Source: a virus. From it: a DNA stretch of 23,000 nt. The position numbers were made by a program, and so were the translations under genes. Where the stretch lies: positions 1 to 23,000 of the IMG/VR virus record IMGVR_UViG_3300033141_001134. The stretch is one strand, 5' to 3'. Below, piece after piece: positions 1 to 6,032 of the stretch. The notes beneath the pieces were generated by a model. It worked only from the letters and a program-made list of their open reading frames with translations. It was not told the DNA's origin and did no database searches. Positions within the stretch are counted from its first letter, which is position 1, and each line of letters opens with the position of its first letter.

Positions 1-83
1 AGCCAAATGTCTTGTTCCAACTTCCCGGCCTTCTCCTTTTTGGTCATTTTGACCGGTAGTCATTCCCTCATAACCCTATGAGT

Positions 84-123
84 CTCTACGATTGTCGTGC
101 CGGTTCGAGTCCGGCCTCCGGCA
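84..123 (+). tRNA. 3' fragment of a tRNA gene (probably tRNA-Leu), attachment core
   Basis: The T arm is exact: GCCGG (99-103), loop TTCGAGT (104-110), CCGGC (111-115). It is followed by a 7-nt acceptor strand CTCCGGC (116-122) and discriminator A123; CCA is not encoded. Just before it, ACGA-TTG-TCGT (88-98) forms a long variable arm, as in class II tRNAs. The segment closely resembles the 3' end of bacterial tRNA-Leu as I remember it. No matching 5' acceptor strand (GCCGGAG) lies in the 80 nt upstream, so this is a fragment and not a working tRNA. The exact left limit of identity with the host gene cannot be told without the host sequence. Confidence 0.7.
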
Positions 124-132
124 TAAAATAGC

Positions 133-167
133 AAGCCCCTAAGTGGTAGTCATTTAGGGGTTTCTTT
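133..167 (+). terminator. Rho-independent terminator after the tRNA piece
   Basis: AAGCCCCTAA (133-142) pairs with TTAGGGGTTT (154-163), with one G-T pair. The loop is 11 nt and contains the GGTAGTCAT motif, and the stem runs into TTTCTTT. It would end a tRNA transcript running rightward, and could also shield against read-through toward the integrase end. Confidence 0.7.
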
Positions 168-371
168 ATGGACTGTAACCACTTACAGGATATTGAACGT
201 TGCGCAGTAGAACGCAAGAAAACGCAGATATGGTCATCGTTTGGTCATTCTTTGGGCAACGCTTGGGCATCGATGACCAAAATCGATTAAAATATACTTC
301 TAAAATCAAATCCTTGCGGGCAAATCTCACGCTCAGTGAACGCAAAATTGAAGAGGCATAAATTATAGGGA

Positions 372-1400
372 TTAAAATTTGAGCTTCTCTATGGCCGTTT
401 TTATGTGTTCTGGGTATAAATCTGAGTAAATCATCGTCTGTTTGATATCAGAATGGCCGAGGATTCGGGAGACGGTGACCAGATCGACGCCCGCCATAAC
501 AAGATGACCGGCGGTCGCATGGCGCAGGTCGTGAACGCGCATCGGCTTTACACCGGTTTCCCGGCAGGCTTCCTGTAACAACTTCCAGTAATAATTATTG
601 TGATATACTGGCTCATTGGTCCCGGAGTCAAATACATAAAGATTCTTTTTGGTGGGGAGTTTTTTGAGCCATTCGGCGAGCTCGGGATGAATCGGGATGG
701 TATTGTAATCTTTTGCTTTTCTTTCGGTTACGGTGATCAGTCCCCGTTTGAAATTAATATCCGTCCATTTCAGATTGACGGCCTCGGACAATCTCATACC
801 TGTATATAAGAGTGTCCGGAAAAATGTCGATATGATAATACCCTGACCGTCCATCCACTCAAGGATTTTTGCAATCTCCTCTTTGGTGGGGATCCGGGGT
901 GGCTTCTTTTGCGGTTTGGCTCGAAACTCTCGACCGGCAATAATGTTTTTGGACATTATTTCTCTACGGACACACCAGTTGAAAAATGCCGAGATCGCTT
1001 CCTGATATTTATTCCAGGTCGCTTCACCAGTTGAAACGTGCCTGTGATTTTTTTTCGAATTGAAGGGGAAGTTCTTAAAAAAATAGTCCTGAAATTCGGC
1101 CATGTCTTTGATTGAAAGCTCGGAAAGATCCCTTTTCTCCAGCCAGCGATTGAATATGGAGAGCATTTGCCGTTGACCTCGCATGGTCCCGGGTGCTTTT
1201 TTTTTCACCAGTTCTGACCATCGGTGATATTTGTCGAGTAATTCAGCGGTTGGTTGGTCAGTTTCCGGGGTAAGGCTCGATGTTATGTCGCGGATATAAT
1301 TGTCGGCGGCCTCACGCCTCGGAAACTTTTTTCGGTGTCGCCTTCGATTGAAGTAAAAATCGACTCTCCAGCCGTTCTTAATTCTTTTCGGTTTGATCAT
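372..1400 (-). CDS. int: Tyrosine-type phage integrase
   Basis: This 342-residue site-specific recombinase would insert and excise the phage at the adjacent tRNA-derived site. The layout is standard: an N-terminal arm-binding region (about 1-45, rich in Arg/Lys), a SAM-like core-binding domain (about 50-150), and a C-terminal catalytic domain. All catalytic residues are visible: Arg203 in TGMRLSEAV, a beta-hairpin Lys at 228/230, His290 and Arg293 in HDLRH, His316 in LGHSD, and the nucleophile Tyr325 in MIYSD. The gene reads leftward to the attachment region, and its start overlaps the stop of the upstream small membrane gene by 4 nt (1397-1400), so the two are likely co-translated. Length is typical and the protein appears intact. 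Conservation of the full active site makes the assignment very secure. Confidence 0.97.
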   Translation of the reverse strand: MIKPKRIKNGWRVDFYFNRRRHRKKFPRREAADNYIRDITSSLTPETDQPTAELLDKYHRWSELVKKKAPGTMRGQRQMLSIFNRWLEKRDLSELSIKDMAEFQDYFFKNFPFNSKKNHRHVSTGEATWNKYQEAISAFFNWCVRREIMSKNIIAGREFRAKPQKKPPRIPTKEEIAKILEWMDGQGIIISTFFRTLLYTGMRLSEAVNLKWTDINFKRGLITVTERKAKDYNTIPIHPELAEWLKKLPTKKNLYVFDSGTNEPVYHNNYYWKLLQEACRETGVKPMRVHDLRHATAGHLVMAGVDLVTVSRILGHSDIKQTMIYSDLYPEHIKTAIEKLKF

Positions 1401-1606
1401 TTCTTTTCAGGCATACCGGCCGCGGTGATCAGTGCAAGAATCCCAAAAATCAATCCCCAGAAAAACCAATCAATATTCGGGCGACCTTTAGCTTTGGCGA
1501 GAAAAGCACAAAATCCCCCACATGCCAGATGAATTAAGATCGGTAATGCAAAGATAAAGATAACCGCCGATGAAGCTATCTTCTCAATGGCTGCGATTGC
1601 TTCCAT
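1397..1606 (-). CDS. Small membrane protein with two transmembrane segments
   Basis: This 69-residue protein has two hydrophobic stretches (about 11-36 and 47-64) around a short basic loop with AKAKGRPNIDWFFWG. A loop of the form KGR...WF..G followed by a G/A/L-rich helix is common in small bacterial membrane proteins of unknown function. GAAAGGGG lies about 7 nt before the ATG. It sits between repressor and integrase and overlaps the integrase start, so it belongs to the lysogeny transcript. Genes in this position sometimes act in superinfection exclusion; that is inference from location only. Confidence 0.75.
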   Translation of the reverse strand: MEAIAAIEKIASSAVIFIFALPILIHLACGGFCAFLAKAKGRPNIDWFFWGLIFGILALITAAGMPEKK

Positions 1607-1697
1607 TGTTTGACCCCTTTCAGAATTGCTTCAATGAGTTCTTTCTCGCTATCTGACAGGGTGTTAAGTAAGTAAGTGTGTAGGTGGGACGTGGCAA
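1576..1697 (-). pseudogene. Frame-broken small gene (about 40 codons if restored)
   Basis: A strong ribosome-binding site (AAAAGGAGG on the minus strand, opposite 1702-1710) stands 4 nt before a TTG at 1697. That frame runs 25 codons and stops. A protein-like continuation, including LSDSEKELIEAILKGVKQW, lies in another frame and ends at 1576 without a start of its own. The switch point is a tandem TAAG repeat (three units, 1665-1676). A fourth unit would join the two frames into one polypeptide of about 40 residues. It overlaps the start of the membrane gene 1397-1606. This could be decay, a sequencing error, or repeat-length switching; function unknown. Confidence 0.35.
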
Positions 1698-1764
1698 ATA
1701 ACCTCCTTTTAAAAGGGTGAATGCCCAATTAAAATACACATGATAACCCTGCCTGTCAATATTA

Positions 1765-2148
1765 TTATTGCTCACTTTTTTTAATCCCGAGTAAAATATG
1801 GTCGATCATATCCTTGCGGGGATCGTCATCGGCCAGCTTGTTGTAAGCTTCAAGTAGTTCTTGATCCATTTTTGATAACTCCGGGGTTGGCTTCTTTTCA
1901 TAGTCTTTGAGCTTTTCTATCCCGGTCAGTTCATATAAAGAAACACGGAAGTAGGCAGCGAGCCTGAGAAGAACTTCAATTTTTGGGTAAGCTGTCTGGT
2001 GTAAATATTGAGAAATTACCTGCTGAACAACACCAATATTTTTAGCTAAAACAACCTGGGTTGTCCCGGTTCTTTGCATTAATTCGTGTAGTTTTAATGC
2101 AAAATACTTAGTATTTTGTTCTCTATTAACCATATATCTTGTAAACAT
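1765..2148 (-). CDS. XRE-family (CI-like) repressor
   Basis: This 127-residue DNA-binding protein probably maintains lysogeny. An HTH_3/Cro-CI domain covers about residues 14-76, with the helix-turn-helix near 30-50 (TQVVLAKNIGVVQQVISQYL) and the usual trailing helices (IEVLLRLAAYFRVSLYEL). The C-terminal part (about 85-127) is short and charged. There is no LexA/S24-type self-cleaving domain (no Ser/Lys peptidase motif), so induction would not be by RecA-driven self-cleavage. It is divergent from the early operon across a 160-bp control region with a palindromic operator. ATG 2148 has AGGTG about 10 nt upstream; ATG 2133 is an alternative start. The role is inferred from domain and position. 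Confidence 0.9.
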   Translation of the reverse strand: MFTRYMVNREQNTKYFALKLHELMQRTGTTQVVLAKNIGVVQQVISQYLHQTAYPKIEVLLRLAAYFRVSLYELTGIEKLKDYEKKPTPELSKMDQELLEAYNKLADDDPRKDMIDHILLGIKKSEQ

Positions 2149-2206
2149 TTAACGGTATTCACCTACAAAAATCAATAAAAAAGTTGATAAAAATGCAACT
2201 TTTATG

Positions 2207-2234
2207 TTGACAAATACCTAAAATCATGTAAATT
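2207..2234 (+). promoter_or_regulatory. Putative early rightward promoter (PR-like)
   Basis: A perfect -35 hexamer, TTGACA (2207-2212), is followed after 16 nt by TAAATT (2229-2234, 4 of 6 matches to TATAAT). It faces the early operon starting at 2312. ATACCTAAA (2214-2222), half of the palindrome downstream, lies inside the spacer, so a bound repressor would block RNA polymerase here. Confidence 0.6.
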
Positions 2235-2286
2235 CTATATCAGACAAGCCGAATAAGGTAATAAGCGTTAATTTTTTTATAAAGGA

Positions 2287-2304
2287 ATACCTAAATTTAG
2301 GTAT
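2287..2304. promoter_or_regulatory. Perfect 18-bp palindrome, probable repressor operator
   Basis: ATACCTAAA-TTTAGGTAT is a perfect inverted repeat directly before the first early gene. A matching half-site, ATACCTAAA, occurs at 2214-2222 within the PR-like promoter. Cro/CI-type dimers bind such palindromes. The right half also covers the likely ribosome-binding site (TTAGG) of the gene at 2312, so binding could affect translation as well. The AbrB-like protein from the next gene is another possible ligand. Confidence 0.6.
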
Positions 2305-2311
2305 CGTAACT

Positions 2312-2497
2312 ATGAAACAATTTGACTTCAGCGAAAAGTATACGGTCAGGAGTCGAGGGGATTTCCTGATCCCGCCGAGCATCATTACTCGGTTGCTTAA
2401 TTGGAAGCCGGGATTCAAACCGGTTGTCAAAGTCGATCCATTCGGCGAGTCGATCACGATTTCCGCCCCTAAAGTAACGAGTAAGAAAAATGGATAA
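2312..2497 (+). CDS. AbrB/SpoVT-like small regulator in Cro position
   Basis: This 61-residue protein has a pattern close to the swapped-hairpin AbrB/MazE fold: YTVRSRGDFLIPPSI, then LLNWKPGFKPVVKVD, then GESITISAP. It matches the family sequence (v.s.G...IP..i...l.w.pGd.v.v....g.i.i). Such proteins bind DNA as dimers and serve as regulators or antitoxins. It is the first gene of the rightward operon, where lambdoid phages carry cro, so a role in the lysis-lysogeny switch is plausible but inferred. No toxin gene is obvious next door. The start ATG 2312 follows the palindrome by 7 nt, and the stop overlaps the next start by 8 nt. Confidence 0.65.
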   Translation: MKQFDFSEKYTVRSRGDFLIPPSIITRLLNWKPGFKPVVKVDPFGESITISAPKVTSKKNG

Positions 2498-2843
2498 GAC
2501 CACTATTGCGGATAGCAATATACATCATTCGGGAAATTTGTCAAGCGGTATTTTCCCCGAGCGGGTCTGCACAAGGTGTGATCGGAGACTGCCGGAGTCC
2601 GAATTCGTGTATTCTGAACGGCGGAAAGATTTGAAACCCTGGTGCCGGCAGTGTGAACATTCGATCAGGATTGACCGGATATTCGGACGCAAAGAATGGT
2701 CATTATCTGACGCAGAAAAGTTTGTCGGCAAATCAGTTGATACTTATAAACGGTGGGTCAGAGAGGGGAGACTCACCGTTATATCAACCCGTCCAAGATA
2801 TGTCCGGGCGGATAAACTGTATCATGCAATCGTGGATAACTAA
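2490..2843 (+). CDS. Zinc-finger plus helix-turn-helix early protein (excisionase-like)
   Basis: This 117-residue protein has two parts. Residues 27-55 form a four-cysteine zinc finger (C27-x2-C30 ... C52-x2-C55), similar to short HNH/zinc-ribbon modules. Residues about 68-115 resemble MerR/AlpA/excisionase winged helices: EWSLSDAEKFVGKSVDTYKR, then RWVREGRL, then RYVRADKL. Excisionase HTH proteins bend attachment-site DNA and favour excision. This is the best candidate for Xis here, because it lies in the early operon of a phage with an integrase and no other recombination-directionality gene is seen. It could equally be a transcription regulator. It overlaps the previous gene by 8 nt. Confidence 0.65.
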   Translation: MDKTTIADSNIHHSGNLSSGIFPERVCTRCDRRLPESEFVYSERRKDLKPWCRQCEHSIRIDRIFGRKEWSLSDAEKFVGKSVDTYKRWVREGRLTVISTRPRYVRADKLYHAIVDN

Positions 2844-2853
2844 GGAGAGTATC

Positions 2854-3018
2854 ATGCGCAAAATTAAATTACCAAAGAACTCGGAAATAAAAACGGCCGT
2901 CTGCCCGATCTGCGGAGATGAATATTCTTATTACGGTCGCCGGCCCTTAACGTGCAAGAATATATCCTGTCAATTGAAGCATCGTGAAAATATGCTCAAG
3001 AAAGCGGCCAGCCGATGA
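2854..3018 (+). CDS. Small four-cysteine zinc-finger protein
   Basis: This 54-residue basic protein starts at ATG 2854, behind AAGGAGAG. It carries CPIC (about residues 17-20), then CKNISC, making a CxxC...C(x4)C zinc site like those found in DNA- or RNA-binding minidomains. The C-terminus is rich in Lys/Arg (KHRENMLKKAASR). It overlaps the next gene by 4 nt (ATGA). Function unknown; nucleic-acid binding is a guess from composition. Confidence 0.65.
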   Translation: MRKIKLPKNSEIKTAVCPICGDEYSYYGRRPLTCKNISCQLKHRENMLKKAASR

Positions 3019-3275
3019 TTAAAGAAAAAACCATATTGAAATTGCGGTTAATTCAATTCGGGGACAGACTTGAAAGAACTCACATCCCCGGTCTGGAGTA
3101 TCAGAAGAACGCCTTACTGTCGGCGATCAGAATTTATTTACAGGATGTCTCTGACTGCCGGGGGTTGAGATTATTCATGGAAAAAAGACGGCTTTGGATG
3201 TCCGCTTTATCGACATGGAAGCTGAAGAAAAATATCCGGGAGTGGAATAAGACAACTCATGCAATCAAATTATAA
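3015..3275 (+). CDS. Hypothetical early basic protein
   Basis: This 86-residue protein is rich in Lys, Arg and Leu and is predicted to be mostly helical. It is coupled to the preceding zinc-finger gene by ATGA overlap. I recognise no domain. The position, directly before a structured non-coding-looking segment, makes it the last gene of the first early block. Confidence 0.6.
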   Translation: MIKEKTILKLRLIQFGDRLERTHIPGLEYQKNALLSAIRIYLQDVSDCRGLRLFMEKRRLWMSALSTWKLKKNIREWNKTTHAIKL

Positions 3276-3636
3276 TAATTCTCCTTTGGGGGATTTTGAC
3301 TGGAAAGCGGCGGGTCCAGGGGTTAAGCCCGCCGCGAAAAATCACACAGCATCAACTCCTGACTTAAATGAGCCGGATGCGGCAATTATGCCCACCATAG
3401 TTACACACAGCAAATCATCCGGCTCAATGATTACCCCGGCGGCCCGGGTTGTTCCCAACTTTACACCCTCGTCCTGGGTCGCCATAAAATATCCAGTCCA
3501 CTATAAACGAAAACACTTTAGCAATGAAAGGAGTTTGGACAATAATTTCTCACAGACTTTCCTGAAACAAAATTCACTCAATGCAGCCGCCCGTCATTGT
3601 TACCCGGCGGGCGGTTTTGAAAACATGAAAGGGTAG
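3259..3636 (+). CDS. Doubtful open reading frame over a structured segment
   Basis: A 125-codon frame is open here, but support is poor. There is no close ribosome-binding site. The composition (Pro, Ala, Asn and Ser rich, no hydrophobic pattern) is unlike a folded protein. The DNA contains several perfect inverted repeats that would explain the sequence better as RNA structure (see the neighbouring entry). It overlaps the preceding gene by 17 nt. I list it so the open frame is not lost; I lean toward non-coding. Confidence 0.25.
   Translation: MQSNYNNSPLGDFDWKAAGPGVKPAAKNHTASTPDLNEPDAAIMPTIVTHSKSSGSMITPAARVVPNFTPSSWVAIKYPVHYKRKHFSNERSLDNNFSQTFLKQNSLNAAARHCYPAGGFENMKG
3300..3620 (+). ncRNA. 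Candidate structured RNA or leader with four stem-loops
   Basis: Four strong inverted repeats lie in about 310 nt. GCGGCGGG/CCCGCCGC is at 3307-3314/3328-3335. TGAGCCGGATG/CATCCGGCTCA is an 11-bp perfect pair at 3369-3379/3416-3426. CCCGG-CGGC-CCGGG is at 3435-3448. CCGCCCG/CGGGCGG is at 3587-3593/3608-3614 and is followed by TTTT. The last looks like a Rho-independent terminator. The segment sits between two blocks of early genes. It could be a small phage RNA, an attenuator, or an antitermination (nut/put-like) site. No known RNA family is recognised; structure alone supports the call. Confidence 0.4.
3587..3618 (+). terminator. Rho-independent terminator inside the early operon
   Basis: A 7-bp GC-only stem, CCGCCCG/CGGGCGG, with a 14-nt loop is followed by TTTT. 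It would stop the early transcript before 3641 unless antitermination acts, and would separate the switch genes from the recombination and accessory block. Confidence 0.6.
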
Positions 3637-3640
3637 AATT

Positions 3641-3847
3641 ATGACCAATCGGGTTAATATTAACATGGCCTTAATTTGCAATGAGAATGGTGTTGCCTTT
3701 CCATCCGATCCCGAGGATGAGCAACTCACCTTTACCGACAAAGAGGCCCTTGAATCCTTCATTTGGGGGATCGTCAAACAAAAAATCAATGACGCCTTCA
3801 CCTTACACCAGAATCTAAAGAAGGGCAAAACGGAAGACGGGGGATAA
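3641..3847 (+). CDS. Hypothetical small acidic protein
   Basis: This 68-residue protein begins MTNRVNINMALICNENGVAF and continues with acidic residues and a helix (DKEALESFIWGIVKQKIND). GAAAGGG precedes the ATG by about 8 nt. No domain is recognised. It is the first gene after the terminator-like hairpin at 3587. Confidence 0.65.
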   Translation: MTNRVNINMALICNENGVAFPSDPEDEQLTFTDKEALESFIWGIVKQKINDAFTLHQNLKKGKTEDGG

Positions 3848-3891
3848 TATATGAGACATAAATCAATAATAACAGTTTTAAGGAGAATATT

Positions 3892-4251
3892 ATGATTGAG
3901 ATGGCTTGTTCGGATCCTAAATGGATTAAAGTAGACATTGATGGTAATGGGGAGCGGTGGTTGCTATGTTTTGAGAGAGATGGGCAACTTATATTCCCGA
4001 TGGAGGAATTTGAGGATGATTGCGAAAATTACACAAAAGAAATTAGCTGCCCAATCTATACCCCGGAGCAACTTATGGAGATTAAAAACCAGCAAATGGC
4101 CCTCTATAATCGACTGGTCGAGCTTGCAATCGCTGTTTGTAAAACAGCGAGCGGCACCTATAACGATAAGCGCAGCTCCGTTAGCCGTGCGAAATTACAG
4201 GCTTTAAACAATTTTTTATTCGAACGGGAGGTGATTATAAAAGATACTTGA
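3892..4251 (+). CDS. Hypothetical early protein
   Basis: This 119-residue protein has a beta-rich first half (WIKVDIDGNGERWLLCFERD..QLIFPM) and a helical second half. A strong AAGGAG lies 7 nt before ATG 3892. No known domain is recognised. The stop at 4249-4251 is followed immediately, in the next frame over, by a protein-like continuation with no start codon (4244-4363), so the C-terminus may be cut short by a frame change. Confidence 0.7.
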   Translation: MIEMACSDPKWIKVDIDGNGERWLLCFERDGQLIFPMEEFEDDCENYTKEISCPIYTPEQLMEIKNQQMALYNRLVELAIAVCKTASGTYNDKRSSVSRAKLQALNNFLFEREVIIKDT

Positions 4252-4363
4252 AATACTGCGGGAATTAATTGAAAAAGGCGACGAGTTACAAAAACTCACC
4301 GCTGAACATGAACAGCCGGATTACTGGTTTGATCTGGCGAAAGATATAACAAGGAGGTCATAG
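4244..4363 (+). pseudogene. Protein-like frame without a start codon
   Basis: Thirty-nine codons (ILEILRELIEKGDELQKLTA... ending ITRRS) read as an amphipathic helix, but no ATG, GTG or TTG begins them; the frame opens just after a stop. It overlaps the end of the previous gene, which has GGGAGG near 4227-4232, a normal ribosome site for a downstream gene. A one-base change near 4239-4250 would either fuse it to the upstream gene or give it a start. The next gene's ribosome site (AAGGAGG) lies inside its end. Function unknown. Confidence 0.4.
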
Positions 4364-4365
4364 TA

Positions 4366-4647
4366 ATGCTTGATAAGCAAATGTTGGAAGCTATGCCGCC
4401 GGGGACTATTTTTGCGACCGGGACGGCGATGGATGTTGAGGGTGATTTGTTTATGGCAAACACCGGAAAAGAATTAAAATGGATTGCCATCAGGGGGCAT
4501 GGCCCCCATGATTGGACTATTTATTGTCATTATGCAACACACCCTACACAATACATTGCAACAAGCGGGGATAAGGTGGGTATGGAATCAAACATTCGTA
4601 AACTTGTCCCCTGTGATGATGAGGCTTATAAATATTATAGAAAATAA
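4366..4647 (+). CDS. Conserved phage hypothetical protein
   Basis: The product is 93 residues. Features are PPGTIFATGTAMD, MANTGKELKWIAIRGHGPHDW, and SNIRKLVPCDDEAYKYYR near the end. I recall similar small proteins (a TNSGK..L.WVA.RGG..DW motif, then I..LVPCDDE.F..YR) in many phages, without known function. AAGGAGG lies 9 nt before ATG 4366. Its internal 18-mer beginning ATGGCAAAC (4453-4470) reappears exactly at 13185, at the start of another small frame. Confidence 0.8.
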   Translation: MLDKQMLEAMPPGTIFATGTAMDVEGDLFMANTGKELKWIAIRGHGPHDWTIYCHYATHPTQYIATSGDKVGMESNIRKLVPCDDEAYKYYRK

Positions 4648-4656
4648 GGAGAGATG

Positions 4657-4851
4657 ATGCAAAATATAAATATTAATATTAATCAGGCTAAAATAGAGAG
4701 CTTTTCCGTCATTCTTGGCGACGATAAACCTTCTGTCGAAGCAACCATTATATTATTATCCGGGCAAAAACGAATCAGTTCGTTTACCCTGTCATCCCAA
4801 TATGATTTTGGCGATAGGGTAAAATTTGAACTCCCGCCTGATATGGTATAA
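4657..4851 (+). CDS. Hypothetical small beta-rich protein
   Basis: This product of about 64 residues starts at ATG 4657, chosen over ATG 4654 because AAGGAG at 4647-4652 is too close to the latter. It has an Asn/Ile-rich start followed by alternating hydrophobic strands (SVEATIILLSG, ISSFTLSS, DRVKFELP). No domain is recognised. Confidence 0.6.
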   Translation: MQNINININQAKIESFSVILGDDKPSVEATIILLSGQKRISSFTLSSQYDFGDRVKFELPPDMV

Positions 4852-4892
4852 GGCACTTGGCCAAATAGGATTTGATGTTTAGAAAGGAAACA

Positions 4893-5051
4893 ATGATGCA
4901 AATTTGCGGAAAACATTGTCACATTCACCCCGGCGTGCCCCTGTTTATGGTTGGCGGCGAATGGGAATGTCTCAAATGTGACGAAGAATTTTGGAAAGAA
5001 AAGGCCGCCAGAACGACGGCCAATTCACGAATTGAATTCTCAAACAATTAA
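4893..5051 (+). CDS. Small Cys/His-rich (zinc-binding) protein
   Basis: This 52-residue protein begins MMQICGKHCHIHPGVPLF, then has GGEWECLKCDEEFW. Cys/His pairs CGKHCHIH and CLKC could bind one zinc. AAAGGA lies just before the two adjacent ATGs (4893, 4896). It ends 21 nt before the exonuclease gene, so it is probably co-transcribed with the recombination pair. Function unknown. Confidence 0.65.
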   Translation: MMQICGKHCHIHPGVPLFMVGGEWECLKCDEEFWKEKAARTTANSRIEFSNN

Positions 5052-5072
5052 ATATACGAGGGTCAACAAATC

Positions 5073-6029
5073 ATGTCAACAGAAAAATTCAAGCAAGAAC
5101 GATCATCGGGAATCGGTGGGTCCGATATGGCGGCCATTCTCGGTCTGTCAAATTGGGGATCTCCTTTTTCAGTATGGGCAAAAAAGACCGGCCAGATACC
5201 CGATGAAATCCCCGATAATGAGGTGATGTGGATGGGGCGGATTCTTGAGGCTCCGGTCATTCAGGCCTATGAAGAAAAGACTGGCAACAAAGTCCAGAGA
5301 GAAGTCTTTCAGCGTCACCCCAAATATGATTTCCTTATGGGTCATTTCGATGGTGTGATTATGAATGGGGATGGTCCTGAAGGAATCCTTGAGGTTAAAA
5401 CAACCTCAATCCGGAATTGGGATAAATGGGGAGACGAGGGAACCGATCAGGTCCCGGAATATTATCTCATACAGTGTATGCACTACCTGTCGGTATCAGG
5501 TCTGCCGTATGCCGACCTTGCCGTGCTCATGGACAACCGGCTTAGGATTTACAGAATCGATCGGGACGAAGAACTGATTGAGTCCATAACTGCCGCGGCC
5601 GTCAAATTCTGGAATGAATATGTCCTGACTAAAATCGCCCCGCAGGATACAACCGGGCTGGATGCCGAGAAGGAAGCAATCGCCGCCATGTTCAAGTCGG
5701 GCAGTAAATATCTCGGCGGTGTGGAAGATGAGGAACTTCTCGAAGCCGCGGGCCAATATCTCAGAGATAATCAGATAATCAAGGAACTGACCGAGCGTAA
5801 GAAACTGGCCCACAATTTTATTACCAAATGGCTCGGCAAGCAGGGTGCTGAGGGCGCTGAAGCTCCGGGAATTAAAATCACATGGAAGCTCGGCAAAGGT
5901 CGGGTCGGTTGGGGAAAAGTGGCCGAAGCGCTTTCCGACATCGTTCCGGCTGATAAATACACCGAGGTAATTGCCAAGCATACGGCCGAGCCATCCAGAA
6001 CACTTCGGGTTGTCAGGACTAAGAGGTAA
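5073..6029 (+). CDS. YqaJ-type viral exonuclease (lambda Exo-like)
   Basis: This 318-residue nuclease of the YqaJ/PD-(D/E)XK group would resect double-stranded DNA ends 5' to 3', producing the single strand used by its annealing partner. Family signatures are clear: RSSGIGGSDMAAILGLSNW (about 10-28), GHFDGVI with metal-binding Asp93, LEVKTT with Glu107 and Lys109, and the helix YYLIQCMHYLSV containing Gln134. The C-terminal third is helical and family-variable. ATG 5073 has GAGGG about 10 nt upstream. It is followed after 3 nt by a Rad52-type gene, the standard exonuclease-annealase pairing of phage recombination modules. The protein appears complete, with all catalytic residues present. Confidence 0.93.
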   Translation: MSTEKFKQERSSGIGGSDMAAILGLSNWGSPFSVWAKKTGQIPDEIPDNEVMWMGRILEAPVIQAYEEKTGNKVQREVFQRHPKYDFLMGHFDGVIMNGDGPEGILEVKTTSIRNWDKWGDEGTDQVPEYYLIQCMHYLSVSGLPYADLAVLMDNRLRIYRIDRDEELIESITAAAVKFWNEYVLTKIAPQDTTGLDAEKEAIAAMFKSGSKYLGGVEDEELLEAAGQYLRDNQIIKELTERKKLAHNFITKWLGKQGAEGAEAPGIKITWKLGKGRVGWGKVAEALSDIVPADKYTEVIAKHTAEPSRTLRVVRTKR

Positions 6030-6032
6030 GTC

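Larger units (their letters stand above)
40..290. other. Phage attachment region (attP-like) with repeated integrase arm-type sites
   Basis: A tRNA 3' end (88-123) sits between clusters of a short repeated motif. TTGGTCATTT lies at 40-49, TGGTCATCG at 231-239, TTGGTCATTC at 241-250, TTGGGCATCG at 263-272, and the inverted CGATGACCAA at 271-280. A second 10-mer, GGTAGTCATT, occurs at 55-64 and 145-154, once on each side of the tRNA piece. A perfect inverted repeat, CTCATA-ACCC-TATGAG (67-82), could be the core-type site pair. The integrase gene lies just to the right and reads toward this site. Tyrosine recombinases of the lambda type bind arm sites on both sides of a core, and many phages use tRNA 3' ends as core. 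Arm-like motifs on both sides, and no tRNA 5' half on the left, point to attP (joined phage ends). This is inference from pattern only. Confidence 0.6.

Noticed and set aside
37-123. Complete tRNA gene
   Set aside because: Only the T arm, variable arm and 3' acceptor strand are present; no 5' acceptor or D arm can be found upstream.
600-809. Rightward open frame of 69 codons
   Set aside because: Lies wholly inside the integrase gene on the opposite strand; no ribosome site and no protein-like pattern.
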